64,000 nucleotides of DNA from Paenibacillus pedocola. Lineage in GTDB: Bacteria; Bacillota; Bacilli; Paenibacillales; Paenibacillaceae. The position numbers and the translations under genes are program-made. A model generated the notes under the pieces. The model saw nothing but the letters and a program-made list of their open reading frames with translations. It was not told the DNA's origin and did no database searches. The DNA is taken from NCBI RefSeq assembly GCF_031599675.1, contig NZ_CP134223.1, positions 4,774,001 through 4,838,000 of the forward strand, read 5' to 3'. How positions within the stretch are numbered: position 1 is the first letter of the stretch; every line of letters begins with the position of its first letter. Shown here piece after piece: positions 42,333-51,296 of this stretch.

Positions 42333-44153
42333 TCACTGTCTCTCTAGGGTTATAATCTCACTTGCTATTTGTGCCGCACGTAAAAAGTCACCGGATTTCT
42401 CCGCTTGAATCATCTCTTCACGCTTTTGCTCCATCTTGCGCTGTGTAGGATATTTCTTCACTTCACGGATGCAGTCATCCAGAACCTGCGTATTCCAGTC
42501 TGGAGGTGTGTCCATCATGGATATTGCTGTAGCAGTCTTCTCCAGACGGTCATCCTGAAGCGATGATAGAAACCGGCTGATGCCGGGTGGTTTGCCTTGC
42601 GCGTAATAGGCATATAGATAAGCGGCAATTGCCGCATGATCATCGATGTTGAACTCTTCTCCGAGGCGTTCGCCTACATAAGCGGCAGCTTCCGGATCCT
42701 GAATCATAAAAGACAGCAGGCGCCGTTCTGCAGCATGATAAGCGGGCAGCAAAGTTGGTGTCTGCACTTGCCCTTTTTTATGCCTACCATTATTCCACCT
42801 TTTGTCGTTATTATCCCCTTCGGGCATGTTTTTTTGCATCGACGCGCGGAGTAAATTGCAGTCCTGTTTCAAGCTATCATATGACAGCTCGAGCTCGGAG
42901 GATATTTCCCGCAAATAAACTTCCCGCTCTGTGGAGGAGTGAAGCGTCGCAATAATCTGGAGCGCCTCCTTGACATAGGCTATTTTGCCGTCTTCCTCTA
43001 GGAGTATATGGTTTTTTTTCAGATATATAAGCTTAAATTTTATGGCTGAAACCGCCGAGTCAATCACCTGCTCCATGAACCTTTCCCCGCCGTGACGAGA
43101 GATAAACTCATCCGGGTCCAGTCCGCTTGGAAGCACGGCAACCTTAACCCTCAGTCCGCTATCCTCCAGCACCGGGATTGCCTTCAGCGCTGCAGCTTGT
43201 CCTGCCTTGTCACCGTCATAGGAGAGAATGATTTCATCTCCCAGACTTTTCAACAATGCCACATGGCTCTCCGTCAGCGACGTCCCCATTGTAGCTACAC
43301 CGTTATGCACACCTGCTTCCCAGGCCGAAATGACATCGCCATATCCTTCGAAGAGGACGATTTGCCGCGTTTTGCGGATGGATGCTTTGGACTGGTGCAA
43401 ATTGTACAGAATCCGGCTCTTGTTAAATATTCTGCTTTCCGGAGAGTTTAAATATTTTGGCTGACCGTCTCCGAGAATTCTTCCGGCAAAAGCAACTACC
43501 TTGCCCGTCCGGTTCGCAATCGGGAAAATGACCCGCCCGCGAAAACGGTCGATATAGCCCTTGCCTTCTCCTCTGGCAGACAGCAGCCCGCCTTTCTCCA
43601 TCTCGGCGAGATCAAAATTCCGCTTCTCCAGGAATTGCAGCAGTGTATCCCAGCGGTCAGGAGCAAACCCAATCTGGAACTGGTCGATCATTTTGTCGCT
43701 GAAGTTTCGGGATCTTAAATAATTCATTGCGGCTGTGCCGTATTCCGTGTTCTTCAGCAGAAAATGATAAAACTTTGCTGACAATTCATAAGCCTGAATC
43801 AGCCGGTCCCGCTCGGGATCGGGTGGAGACAACGGCCCACCTTTGCCCTCGGGAATGGCAATGTCGCTTTCTTCCGCCATTATTCTGACTGCTTCCGGGA
43901 AGGATAATCCTTCGATTTCCATCCTGAACTTAATGGCATTACCGCCCATTCCGCAGCCAAAGCAATGAAATACACCCCGGTCAGGGGTCACGGTGAAGGA
44001 AGGGGATTTCTCCGAGTGGAACGGGCAGAGGCCCCATAAATATTTCCCCTGCTTAGTTAGATGGACGACCTTGCCGACGGTTTCGGCAATATCATGCCGA
44101 GCCAGCACGCTCTCGATAACTTCTTCCGGAATATTACCGTGTCCGCTTGCCAC
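42333..44153 (-). CDS. dnaG: DNA primase
   Basis: 606 residues from GTG 44153 after AAGGTGG. The CHC2 zinc finger CPFH...HCFGC (about 43-67), the TOPRIM core with the EGYGD acidic motif and SYDGDKAG, and a helicase-interacting C-terminal domain are present. It synthesises RNA primers at the replication fork. A low-complexity stretch (EGDNNDKRWNNGRHKKGQ) separates the catalytic and C-terminal parts. Upstream gene is yqxD, as in Bacillus. Confidence 0.97.
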   Translation of the reverse strand: MASGHGNIPEEVIESVLARHDIAETVGKVVHLTKQGKYLWGLCPFHSEKSPSFTVTPDRGVFHCFGCGMGGNAIKFRMEIEGLSFPEAVRIMAEESDIAIPEGKGGPLSPPDPERDRLIQAYELSAKFYHFLLKNTEYGTAAMNYLRSRNFSDKMIDQFQIGFAPDRWDTLLQFLEKRNFDLAEMEKGGLLSARGEGKGYIDRFRGRVIFPIANRTGKVVAFAGRILGDGQPKYLNSPESRIFNKSRILYNLHQSKASIRKTRQIVLFEGYGDVISAWEAGVHNGVATMGTSLTESHVALLKSLGDEIILSYDGDKAGQAAALKAIPVLEDSGLRVKVAVLPSGLDPDEFISRHGGERFMEQVIDSAVSAIKFKLIYLKKNHILLEEDGKIAYVKEALQIIATLHSSTEREVYLREISSELELSYDSLKQDCNLLRASMQKNMPEGDNNDKRWNNGRHKKGQVQTPTLLPAYHAAERRLLSFMIQDPEAAAYVGERLGEEFNIDDHAAIAAYLYAYYAQGKPPGISRFLSSLQDDRLEKTATAISMMDTPPDWNTQVLDDCIREVKKYPTQRKMEQKREEMIQAEKSGDFLRAAQIASEIITLERQ

Positions 44154-44193
44154 TTTTAGCCACCTTCATCTCTTAACAAATAAATATAATTCG

Positions 44194-44673
44194 CTATAGC
44201 TGCACATTCTCCTGCAAAAGTGTTAAAAGTTTTGTCAGTTTATGTTGAAAAAGATTTTTTTCTTCGGCCGTGATCGCTTTTGGTCCTTTGGAATAGTGCC
44301 CGCGCCGGCGTTCCACAGCCCTGGCATGCCTGCCTTCCAGCATAAAATCCATCTTGGAATCCTCATATTCCTGTCCGCGGTTCGAAAGCACCCTGCAGCG
44401 TTTGCCCAGCGCCAGCGCAGCTAGTCCATAATCCTGCGTGATGACGATATCTCCGGCAGAAATATGATTGGCGATGTACAGATCAGCACTGTCAGCTCCG
44501 CGGTCAACCTGCACCACTGCGACACCCTCTTCCGCCTGAAGCACATGGTCAAAAGACGAAACCATCAGGACAGGTACGCCGAAGGAACGGGCAACAGCAG
44601 CAATTTCTTTTTTGACCGGACAAGCATCCCCGTCGACCACGATTTTTCTTCCGCTGGGCTTTTCCATGATCAT
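44194..44673 (-). CDS. yqxD: YaiI/YqxD family protein (DUF188)
   Basis: 159 residues from ATG 44673, about 8 bp after GGGA. It has the PIN-like fold of DUF188: VVDGDACPVKKE, SADLYIANHISAGDIVITQDYGLAALAL and RGQEYED with conserved Asp residues. Nuclease activity is predicted but unproven. It is the gene directly upstream of dnaG in Bacillus. In B. subtilis the ccpN/yqfL pair would lie between this region and glyS; it is absent here. Confidence 0.88.
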   Translation of the reverse strand: MIMEKPSGRKIVVDGDACPVKKEIAAVARSFGVPVLMVSSFDHVLQAEEGVAVVQVDRGADSADLYIANHISAGDIVITQDYGLAALALGKRCRVLSNRGQEYEDSKMDFMLEGRHARAVERRRGHYSKGPKAITAEEKNLFQHKLTKLLTLLQENVQL

Positions 44674-44739
44674 CACCAAATTCCCGTGTAATATATATAC
44701 GCTTTACCCAAACCGAAATCCTTCTTTGATAAAGCATAA

Positions 44740-44782
44740 ATACGGAACGAATGTCAACTTACGCATTGGCACCGTTCCGTAT
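44740..44782 (-). terminator. Terminator after glyS
   Basis: 10-bp stem ATACGGAACG / CGTTCCGTAT with a 23-nt loop containing a small inner pairing. The T-tract is weak (TTATGCTTT). Confidence 0.6.
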
Positions 44783-44869
44783 ATTTATACCCCAAACCAT
44801 CGATCTATACCATAAGTTACACAAAATCACAAATTTGCTGCGGCAGCAAAGCTCGAATTCAGCCGGAAA

Positions 44870-46951
44870 CTACCAAACCAGCTTGCCGAAATCGGCAAAC
44901 ACTCTGGAGTCTGCATCTACAGCGGACAGGAGAGCAAGGCGGTTCGTGCGGATCTGTTCGTCTTCCGCCATAACCATTACGGAATCGAAGAATCCGGTAA
45001 CGGCATCCTTCAAGCCGGAAAGAATACTCAGCGCTTCTGCGGCATTTCTGGATGCAAGTGCGTCCTGGTAAGGCGCGTGGATTCCCTGCCATGTCTCATA
45101 TAGCTTCACTTCAGCTGCTTCTTTCAGCAGGGAAGGCTGGATAACGGAACCCTCTGCCGCTTTGGCCGCCAGATTGCTGACACGGGTCAGCGAGTCGACG
45201 GTGATTTTGAAATCGGCCTGAGTGTTTACAGCCTCTGTGAGTGCACGGCTTCGGTTAACAACATCAACGATGTCATCAAATCCCGCTGCAGTGACAGCCT
45301 CCACAACGTCGTAGCGGATATTATCATCGGATAAAAGGCGCTTCACGCGAAGGCCAAAGAACTCGTAAAGGGTTATACGCAGTTCAGGGGCAAAATGTTT
45401 CTCTGTGCGTAAATTTTCATGAACTTCCACGGCTGCAGCGAAAATTTCCTGCAAACTGACCGGCAGCTTATGCTCCAGTACGATCTGCACAATACCTGCC
45501 GCCTGGCGGCGCAGCGCGTAAGGGTCCTGAGAACCCGTCGGGATAATCCCGAGCGAGAAGCTTCCGACGATCGTATCGATTTTATCAGCGAGGCTGACGA
45601 CTATACCCGCCTCAGTCGACGGCACACTGTCTCCGGCAAAACGCGGCTGATAGTGCTCGAAAATACCTTTGGCAACATTCTCCGCTTCTCCAGCTTTGCG
45701 GGCGTAGTCTTCACCCATCGTGCCTTGAAGTTCCGGGAATTCACCGACCATTTGAGTTACAAGGTCGAATTTGCAAATATCCGCGGTACGGCTGACTTCA
45801 GCTGCCGCACTTTGAGAGAGCTCCAGCTTAGCTGCGAGTTTATCGGCAATAGCGCGGATTCTACGCACTTTGTCGCCGACACTGCCCAGTTCAACTTGAT
45901 ACACAATGGTTTCCAGCTTAGCCAGGGCATCGCTGATTTGCAGCTTCTGATCTTCTTCATAGAAGAATTTCGCATCCGATAAACGGGCGCGCAGCACCTT
46001 TTCATTTCCTTTGGCAATAACATCAAGCGACTCCGCATTACCATTCCGGACAGTAACGAAGAACGGCAGGAGCTTGCCCGCAGCATCAAATACCGGGAAA
46101 TAACGCTGATGCTCACGCATCGAGGTAATCAGTACCTCCTGAGGAATGTTCAGGAAGGAAGGATCAAAGGTACCGAACAGTACCGTCGGAGTTTCCACCA
46201 GGAACAGCACTTCTTCCAGCAGATCTTCCTTGATTGCGATGGTCCATTCTTTTTCTGCTGCCAGCTTATTGATCTGATCCAGAATCAGCGTTTCGCGCTC
46301 CTTCACATCAACCAGCACATGCTGCGCCCGCATGGTTTCAACATAAGCTGCAGGTTCTGTAATGACTGTCTCTGCACCGAGAAAACGGTGGCCGCGGCTC
46401 ACGTTGCCTGCTTGTACACCGGTAATCTCGAGATTGATAATGTCTTGGCCGAACAATGCAACGAGCCAGCGGATCGGACGGACGAATTTGAAATCATAAG
46501 CGCCCCAGCGCATATTTTTCGGGAAGCTCATCGAGCTGACGATACCTGTAAGTCCCTCGGCAAGCAAAGAGGAGGTCTCTACACCATCGCTGTTTTTGGT
46601 GGCATAGATATACTCCACGCCAGCCAGTTCCTTAAAGGTGAATTGGTCCGGTGATACCCCCTGGCTACGGGCAAAACCAAGTGCGGCCTTGCTCCATTCG
46701 CCGCTTGCATCCAGTGCAATTTTGCGTGACGGGCCCTTCACTTCTTCACTGATATCCGCCTGTTTCTCAGCTGCGTCTTTCACCAGTACAGCGAGTCTCC
46801 GCGGGGTGGCATAGGCTGTTACTCCGCTGTGCTCAATGCGCGAAGCTTCCAGCCATTTACCTGTTTTGTCCTGAAGCTGCTCCATCGCTGCCCGGATAAA
46901 GCGCGCAGGAATTTCCTCCAGACCAATTTCGAACAAGATATCTTTAGACAT
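44870..46951 (-). CDS. glyS: Glycyl-tRNA synthetase beta subunit
   Basis: 693 residues from ATG 46951, 8 bp after AAGAAGG. The N-terminus MSKDILFEIGLEEIPARFI, the ATPRRLAV motif, HLFD-region and the C-terminal anticodon-binding (DALR) domain are typical of the bacterial alpha2beta2 GlyRS beta subunit. It works with GlyQ, with which it overlaps by 8 bp, under control of the upstream T-box. Confidence 0.96.
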   Translation of the reverse strand: MSKDILFEIGLEEIPARFIRAAMEQLQDKTGKWLEASRIEHSGVTAYATPRRLAVLVKDAAEKQADISEEVKGPSRKIALDASGEWSKAALGFARSQGVSPDQFTFKELAGVEYIYATKNSDGVETSSLLAEGLTGIVSSMSFPKNMRWGAYDFKFVRPIRWLVALFGQDIINLEITGVQAGNVSRGHRFLGAETVITEPAAYVETMRAQHVLVDVKERETLILDQINKLAAEKEWTIAIKEDLLEEVLFLVETPTVLFGTFDPSFLNIPQEVLITSMREHQRYFPVFDAAGKLLPFFVTVRNGNAESLDVIAKGNEKVLRARLSDAKFFYEEDQKLQISDALAKLETIVYQVELGSVGDKVRRIRAIADKLAAKLELSQSAAAEVSRTADICKFDLVTQMVGEFPELQGTMGEDYARKAGEAENVAKGIFEHYQPRFAGDSVPSTEAGIVVSLADKIDTIVGSFSLGIIPTGSQDPYALRRQAAGIVQIVLEHKLPVSLQEIFAAAVEVHENLRTEKHFAPELRITLYEFFGLRVKRLLSDDNIRYDVVEAVTAAGFDDIVDVVNRSRALTEAVNTQADFKITVDSLTRVSNLAAKAAEGSVIQPSLLKEAAEVKLYETWQGIHAPYQDALASRNAAEALSILSGLKDAVTGFFDSVMVMAEDEQIRTNRLALLSAVDADSRVFADFGKLVW

Positions 46952-47831
46952 GCTCAGCACCTTCTTTCTTCAGCAGCGGGAAGCCCAGCTTCTCGCGTTC
47001 CTCCAGATATGTCGCCGCAACGGTACGGGCCAGATTCCGCACTCTTGTAATGAAGCCTGTACGTTCAGTGACACTAATGGCCCCGCGCGCATCCAAAAGG
47101 TTGAAGGTATGCGAGCATTTCAGCACATAGTCATAGGCCGGGAATACCAGATGGTTCTCCATGGCTCTGCGGGCTTCTTGTTCATAGGTGTTGAACAGGG
47201 TGAACAGCATCTGGACATCAGATACTTCAAAGGTATAGGTGGAATGCTCCACCTCCGGCTGATGGAATACGTCGCCGTAGGTCATTCCGTCTACCCACTC
47301 GAGATCGAATACATTTTCCTTCTCCTGAATATAAGAAGCCAGACGCTCCATACCGTAAGTGATTTCTACGGCCACCGGACTGGTCTCAATTCCGCCCACC
47401 TGCTGGAAATACGTAAACTGTGTAATTTCCATACCGTCCAGCCATACTTCCCAGCCTAGGCCTGCACAGCCCAGCGACGGGTTCTCCCAGTTATCTTCAA
47501 CAAAGCGGATATCATGCAGCAATGGATCTACACCCAGCGCTTTCAGACTTTCCAGGTACAGCTCCTGGATGTTGTCTGGTGAAGGCTTGATGATTACCTG
47601 GAACTGGTGATGCTGGTACAACCGGTTCGGGTTCTCTCCATAACGTCCGTCCGACGGGCGTCGGGAAGGCTCAACATAAGCTACTTTCCACGGCTCGGGT
47701 CCAAGCGAACGCAAAAACGTCATAGGGTTCATCGTGCCCGCCCCTTTTTCCGTATCGTACGGCTGGACGAGGATACAGTTCTGTTCTGCCCAGAACTGCT
47801 GCAGCGTCAAAATCATCTGCTGAAAGTTCAT
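46944..47831 (-). CDS. glyQ: Glycyl-tRNA synthetase alpha subunit
   Basis: 295 residues, the standard length. The motif MNPMTFLRSLGPEPWKVAYVEPSRRPSDGRYGENPNRLYQHHQFQ region and the DWENPSLGCAGLGWEVW-type segment identify the alpha subunit, which carries the class II active site for glycine activation. AAGGAGT precedes the ATG. First gene of the glyQS operon, preceded by a T-box leader. Confidence 0.97.
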   Translation of the reverse strand: MNFQQMILTLQQFWAEQNCILVQPYDTEKGAGTMNPMTFLRSLGPEPWKVAYVEPSRRPSDGRYGENPNRLYQHHQFQVIIKPSPDNIQELYLESLKALGVDPLLHDIRFVEDNWENPSLGCAGLGWEVWLDGMEITQFTYFQQVGGIETSPVAVEITYGMERLASYIQEKENVFDLEWVDGMTYGDVFHQPEVEHSTYTFEVSDVQMLFTLFNTYEQEARRAMENHLVFPAYDYVLKCSHTFNLLDARGAISVTERTGFITRVRNLARTVAATYLEEREKLGFPLLKKEGAEHV

Positions 47832-47954
47832 ACTACCGACTCCTTCGCTTTACAAGTTTGGTGGCAGTCTCTGCCATGAAGCTTCTTACTGTGCCGCGAT
47901 GGAGGCGGCGCTATTATAGACCTGCAGCGTAGGCCCGAAGGTCCGCCACAAGAC

Positions 47955-48265
47955 AAAAAAGCTCCCGCCCCCATGCCTGATTTCCAGACATAGGGACGAG
48001 AGCTTAACATATACTCCCGCGGTTCCACCCTACTTGATTACGCACCGCGTCCCCGGCCATTTCGGTCCAGTAATACGCAAGTTGACGAAATCCACTTTTC
48101 ATACTGCCGTTTCCGTACTCCCGGGTGCCCTGTTCATGAACATTGTCCTGCCAGGCTTCCACTATCCCCGGCTCGCTTAAGCGACAACTGGCGTCCACTA
48201 CTTTCCCGATCACTGCACGTCTCCAAGACTTCAGAGTGACATCGGCTGTAAATTAAAAAGAAACT
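47955..48265 (-). promoter_or_regulatory. Glycine T-box leader of glyQS
   Basis: On the minus strand the T-box AGGGTGGAACCGCGGG (48016-48031) is followed by a terminator stem AGCTCTCGTCCCTATGTCTG / CAGGCATGGGGGCGGGAGCT with six T (47955-48003). Upstream, stem I has the usual apical region (GAGCCGGGGATAGTGGAAGCC). In its 3' strand GGCA at about 48126-48129 is a good candidate for a glycine specifier GGC followed by A. Uncharged tRNA-Gly should favour the antiterminator and glyQS expression. The specifier is inferred by position. Confidence 0.9.
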
Positions 48266-48271
48266 GATCCT

Positions 48272-48300
48272 ATAGTAACGGAATTTTAAGGATTCGTCAA
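48272..48300 (-). promoter_or_regulatory. Sigma-A promoter of the glyQS T-box transcript
   Basis: TTGACG (48295-48300), a 17-bp spacer and TACTAT (48272-48277). The -35 overlaps the recO stop codon. Confidence 0.75.
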
Positions 48301-49052
48301 ATGTTGTATTTATCGAGCTGATCAAGGAAACCTTGCGACTTCAATTTCAGCCCGAGCTGCATATCCATAAACGCGCGCATTACATTTTTAAGTTCACTAC
48401 GGGTTGCTTCCTTCACATCCACATTGCCGAGGCGTGTCAGATCAAGTGCTGCAAACAGGCGCAGCAGCTTAAGCGCACGGAGAGAAATCTCCATCGCCGG
48501 CGGGTCATTGTGTCTGCAGCTGCGGCATAATACCCCGCCGAGGCGGGGGCTAACGCGCAGTTCTTCATCCGGCTTATCCAGCCCGCAGGCAATACAATGA
48601 TCGAGTTCCGGCCCGTATCCCGCAGCCTGCAGTATTTTCATCTCAAATACATTAAGAATGACACCGGGTTCCTTATCTTCTTCAAGCGCATTCAAACACG
48701 CCGACAGCTGCCGGAACCAGAAGCTGCCGGTTTCCTCCTCATGCAGCACACGGTCAAGCAGTTCGCATGCATATGAAGCATAGGCTGCTTTGATCAAATC
48801 TGTCCGCAGCGAATGATGGGACTGTGTTATTTCTCCTGCATTCAGGGTCCCTAACCCCCCATTGTTGCGGAAAAATACAAATTCCCCAACCGTGAACAGC
48901 TGGATTAGCGCAGCATGGCGGCTTTTGACCTTCTTGGCACCGCGTACGAGAACGCCTACTTTACCGGCGTTCTCGGTGCAAAGCGTAATAATGGCGTTCC
49001 CTTCACCGTAGTCCATGCTGCGGATGACGATCCCTTCCACCCTGTGTAGCAT
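48297..49052 (-). CDS. recO: DNA repair protein RecO
   Basis: 251 residues from ATG 49052 (MLHRVEGIVIRSMDYGE). An N-terminal OB fold (about 1-80) precedes a helical domain with a four-cysteine zinc site (CIACGLDKPDEELRVSP...GGVLCRSC). RecO loads RecA onto gap DNA with RecR. The GGGGA ribosome site overlaps a longer frame that is not used. It lies between yqzL and glyQS as in B. subtilis. Confidence 0.95.
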   Translation of the reverse strand: MLHRVEGIVIRSMDYGEGNAIITLCTENAGKVGVLVRGAKKVKSRHAALIQLFTVGEFVFFRNNGGLGTLNAGEITQSHHSLRTDLIKAAYASYACELLDRVLHEEETGSFWFRQLSACLNALEEDKEPGVILNVFEMKILQAAGYGPELDHCIACGLDKPDEELRVSPRLGGVLCRSCRHNDPPAMEISLRALKLLRLFAALDLTRLGNVDVKEATRSELKNVMRAFMDMQLGLKLKSQGFLDQLDKYNI

Positions 49053-49088
49053 GCCTCTTCCCCCAACCATTCGGCAAGCAACCAGTCC

Positions 49089-49232
49089 TTATTGCGCTTC
49101 TTCATCAAGGGCCTTCTCTTCCTCCGCGAGCAGCGGTCCGCCTTCTTCAAGCGGATCTCCGGCTTCTCTATACAGCAGATAAGCATCGACATCTCCAGTC
49201 TTTGCAAAATACTTCCACGAAAAGTCTCGCAT
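49089..49232 (-). CDS. yqzL: YqzL family small protein
   Basis: 47 residues, MRDFSWKYFAKTGDVDAYLL at the N-terminus and an acidic, Glu-rich tail. This matches the YqzL family (MREFSWKxF..TG..D.YLL), found between recO and era in Bacillales. ATG at 49232 after AAAGGATGA; stop TAA at 49089. Function unknown. The gene is short and easily missed. Confidence 0.9.
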   Translation of the reverse strand: MRDFSWKYFAKTGDVDAYLLYREAGDPLEEGGPLLAEEEKALDEEAQ

Positions 49233-49322
49233 TCGTATTCATCCTTTCTTCGGAAACACGATGTCTCTTCAGAAATAGGATGTGCGCTGAGCTGAGGTTT
49301 ATCCTTGCAATTCCTGCCAAGC

Positions 49323-49362
49323 AGAAACGGCCTGCCGTCCTGCTGGGCAGGCGGGGCCGTTT
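49323..49362 (-). terminator. GC-rich hairpin after era (possible terminator)
   Basis: Stem GAAACGGCC..GCCTGCC / GGCAGGCCGTTTC lies 24 bp beyond the era stop. There is no T-tract, so it may be a processing or stabilising hairpin. Confidence 0.45.
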
Positions 49363-49385
49363 CAAGAAGCTGCGGAGCTTAAGTA

Positions 49386-50279
49386 TTAAAGGTCTTTATG
49401 GAAGCCCAAATCGCGCAGTACGCGTTCCTGATTGCGCCAGTCTTTTTTCACTTTTACCCATAGCTCTAAGAAAATCTTCGAACCCAGCAGGTTCTCGATA
49501 TCCGTGCGGGCCCGTCTGCCGACTTCCTTCAGCATCGCACCCTGCTTGCCGATAATAATTCCCTTCTGGGAGTCGCGCTCGACAAAAATAACCGCATTAA
49601 TATGCACTACGCCATTAGGCTCTACGCGCATATCCTCGATGGCCACCGCAATAGAATGCGGGACCTCTTCACGGGTCATGTGGAGAATTTTCTCACGGAT
49701 CAGCTCGGCACAGACGAACTGCTCCGGATGGTCGGTAATCTGGTCATCAGGATAATACTGAGGACCTTCCGGCAGATATTTGGCCACCTGATCCAGCAGC
49801 GTATTGACATTACTGCCGAGCTTGGCGGAAATCGGTACGATTTCAGCGAACTCATGCAGCTTGTTGTACTGTGCGATCAGCGGAAGCAGCGCCTCCGGTT
49901 CGATTTTGTCGATCTTATTAAGCACCAAAATAACAGGGGTCTTAACGCCGCTCAACTGCTCAGCGATAAAGCGGTCACCGCCGCCCAGACCCTCTGAAGC
50001 ATCCACCAGGAACAGTACCGCTTCCACTTCATGCAGCGTGCTCATCGCCGTCTGGTTCATGTAATCGCCCAGCTTCGACTGTCTTTTATGGATACCCGGT
50101 GTGTCCAGGAATACGATCTGCGAATTGTTCGCCGTATACACCCCGTGAATTTTATTTCGTGTGGTCTGCGGCTTGTCCGACATGATGGCGATTTTTTGAC
50201 CAATCACCTGGTTCATGAGTGTCGATTTGCCTACGTTCGGTCTGCCGATAATGGCGACAAACCCTGATTTGAATTTCAT
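49386..50279 (-). CDS. era: GTPase Era
   Basis: 297 residues. G1 GRPNVGKS (about 12-19), G3 DTPG, G4 NKID and the C-terminal KH domain (about 205-280; GIIIGKQGAMLKEVGRRAR) that binds 16S rRNA. Era acts in 30S assembly. AAGGGAAG precedes the ATG. Located upstream of yqzL-recO in the conserved order. Confidence 0.97.
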   Translation of the reverse strand: MKFKSGFVAIIGRPNVGKSTLMNQVIGQKIAIMSDKPQTTRNKIHGVYTANNSQIVFLDTPGIHKRQSKLGDYMNQTAMSTLHEVEAVLFLVDASEGLGGGDRFIAEQLSGVKTPVILVLNKIDKIEPEALLPLIAQYNKLHEFAEIVPISAKLGSNVNTLLDQVAKYLPEGPQYYPDDQITDHPEQFVCAELIREKILHMTREEVPHSIAVAIEDMRVEPNGVVHINAVIFVERDSQKGIIIGKQGAMLKEVGRRARTDIENLLGSKIFLELWVKVKKDWRNQERVLRDLGFHKDL

Positions 50280-50348
50280 AAGATCTTCCCTTCTGCTGGT
50301 GAAAAATTCAAAAACTTTAATATTAAAGATTTTTCGATCCCCCTAAAT

Positions 50349-50366
50349 CCCCCTTAGCCAAGGGGG
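50349..50366. repeat. CCCCCTT/AAGGGGG hairpin
   Basis: 7-bp perfect inverted repeat with an AGCC loop inside a CTAAATCCCCCTTAGCCAAG context, a motif type scattered in many genomes. Single copy here. Confidence 0.55.
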
Positions 50367-50637
50367 ACCCCAAGGGCCCCGCCCTCTGGACACCCGGAAC
50401 TGGCGTGAGAGCAGGAATCGGTGCATGGATCGGCCTGGTGGAGCAATGAGCGCTTTCGTTCCCTGCGGGAACACGCTGGACGGCGGCGCCCAAAATGTTA
50501 GTAAAGACCATTATGAGCAGCTGAAGGGTTCTGTTAAAATGTAGCTCCAAACTCGCATCAACTATCTTCAGCATTCCCACTTCAAAGCTAACATACTTCC
50601 AAACCCCTACATGCAACAAATTGCTATCCGCGATTAC

Positions 50638-50822
50638 TTTAATTGTATTTTGTTATTTCAGATTGAATCTACGACTTTCTCATTTAGCTGTATTTCGTGC
50701 AGTTATTTTTGGCAATTTGGGCGACTTCACTAGCAAAATTGCAAATATAACTGCAGAAACTGCAATTAAATTCAGATACTGGCGCAAATTAGGCTAACTT
50801 AACTGTACCTTGTGCAATTAAA
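50638..50822. repeat. Four copies of a short motif upstream of era and downstream of cdd
   Basis: Copies: TTTAATTGTATTTTGTTATT (from 50638), TTTAGCTGTATTTCGTGCAG (from 50683), an inverted copy ending at 50747-50770 (ATAACTGCAGAAACTGCAAT), and CTTAACTGTACCTTGTGCAA (from 50798). The pattern TTTARYTGTAYYTYGTGCARTTA holds with a few changes. Function unknown. Confidence 0.6.
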
Positions 50823-50876
50823 TCGAAAGTACACTCCATTGCGACTACTGAATTCCACCGACTATATAGAGTTGAT

Positions 50877-51296
50877 TTACTCAGGAGCCTGTCCCTGCTC
50901 CAGATCAGCCGGGCCAAACGCGCCCGGAAGCAAGTCTCGCACCGTCGTTTCGACGATATCGCCCTTCAGGTTGCCCAGAATAACTTTCATATCGGGACCG
51001 CACAGCTCAACCATGACCTGGCGGCAGACGCCGCAGGGCGATACAGGTCCGTCCGTATCAGCAACGACGGCAATCGCTTGGAAGGTGCCGGGTTTGTGGC
51101 CGTCTGCAATGGCGCGGAACATTGCCGTACGTTCCCCGCAGTTCGTCGGGCCGTAGGCGGCATTCTCAATATTGCAGCCATGGTGGACATGGCCGTCCTG
51201 ATCCAGCAGCGCCGCTCCGACACCGAAACGGGAATAAGGTATATATGCATTGGCTCTTGCCTTGATCGCTTCCTGAAGAAGTAGAGCAGATTCCAT
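50877..51296 (-). CDS. cdd: Cytidine deaminase
   Basis: 139 residues from ATG 51296, a few bp after AGGAGG. Zinc deaminase motif CNIENAAYGPTNCGERTA with the catalytic Glu in HGCNIENAAYGPTNCAERT-type HGCNIENAAYGPTNCGERT, and PCGVCRQ with the second Cys pair. It deaminates cytidine and deoxycytidine in pyrimidine salvage. The C-terminal tail after LLP is Gly/Gln/Glu-rich. The longer frame upstream crosses the repeat element and is not used. Same position as in B. subtilis (era-cdd-dgkA). Confidence 0.95.
   Translation of the reverse strand: MESALLLQEAIKARANAYIPYSRFGVGAALLDQDGHVHHGCNIENAAYGPTNCGERTAMFRAIADGHKPGTFQAIAVVADTDGPVSPCGVCRQVMVELCGPDMKVILGNLKGDIVETTVRDLLPGAFGPADLEQGQAPE

Larger units (their letters stand above)
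50280..50876. other. Non-coding region between cdd and era
   Basis: 597 bp without a credible gene. It contains a CCCCCTT-AGCC-AAGGGGG hairpin (50349-50366), a GC-rich stretch (50370-50500) and four copies of a 23-25 nt motif (50638-50822). The region near 50870 ends at the cdd stop. Confidence 0.65.

Noticed and set aside
50349..50366. Terminator for era or cdd
   Set aside because: The stem lacks a T-tract and lies upstream of era on its strand, so it is recorded only as a hairpin repeat.
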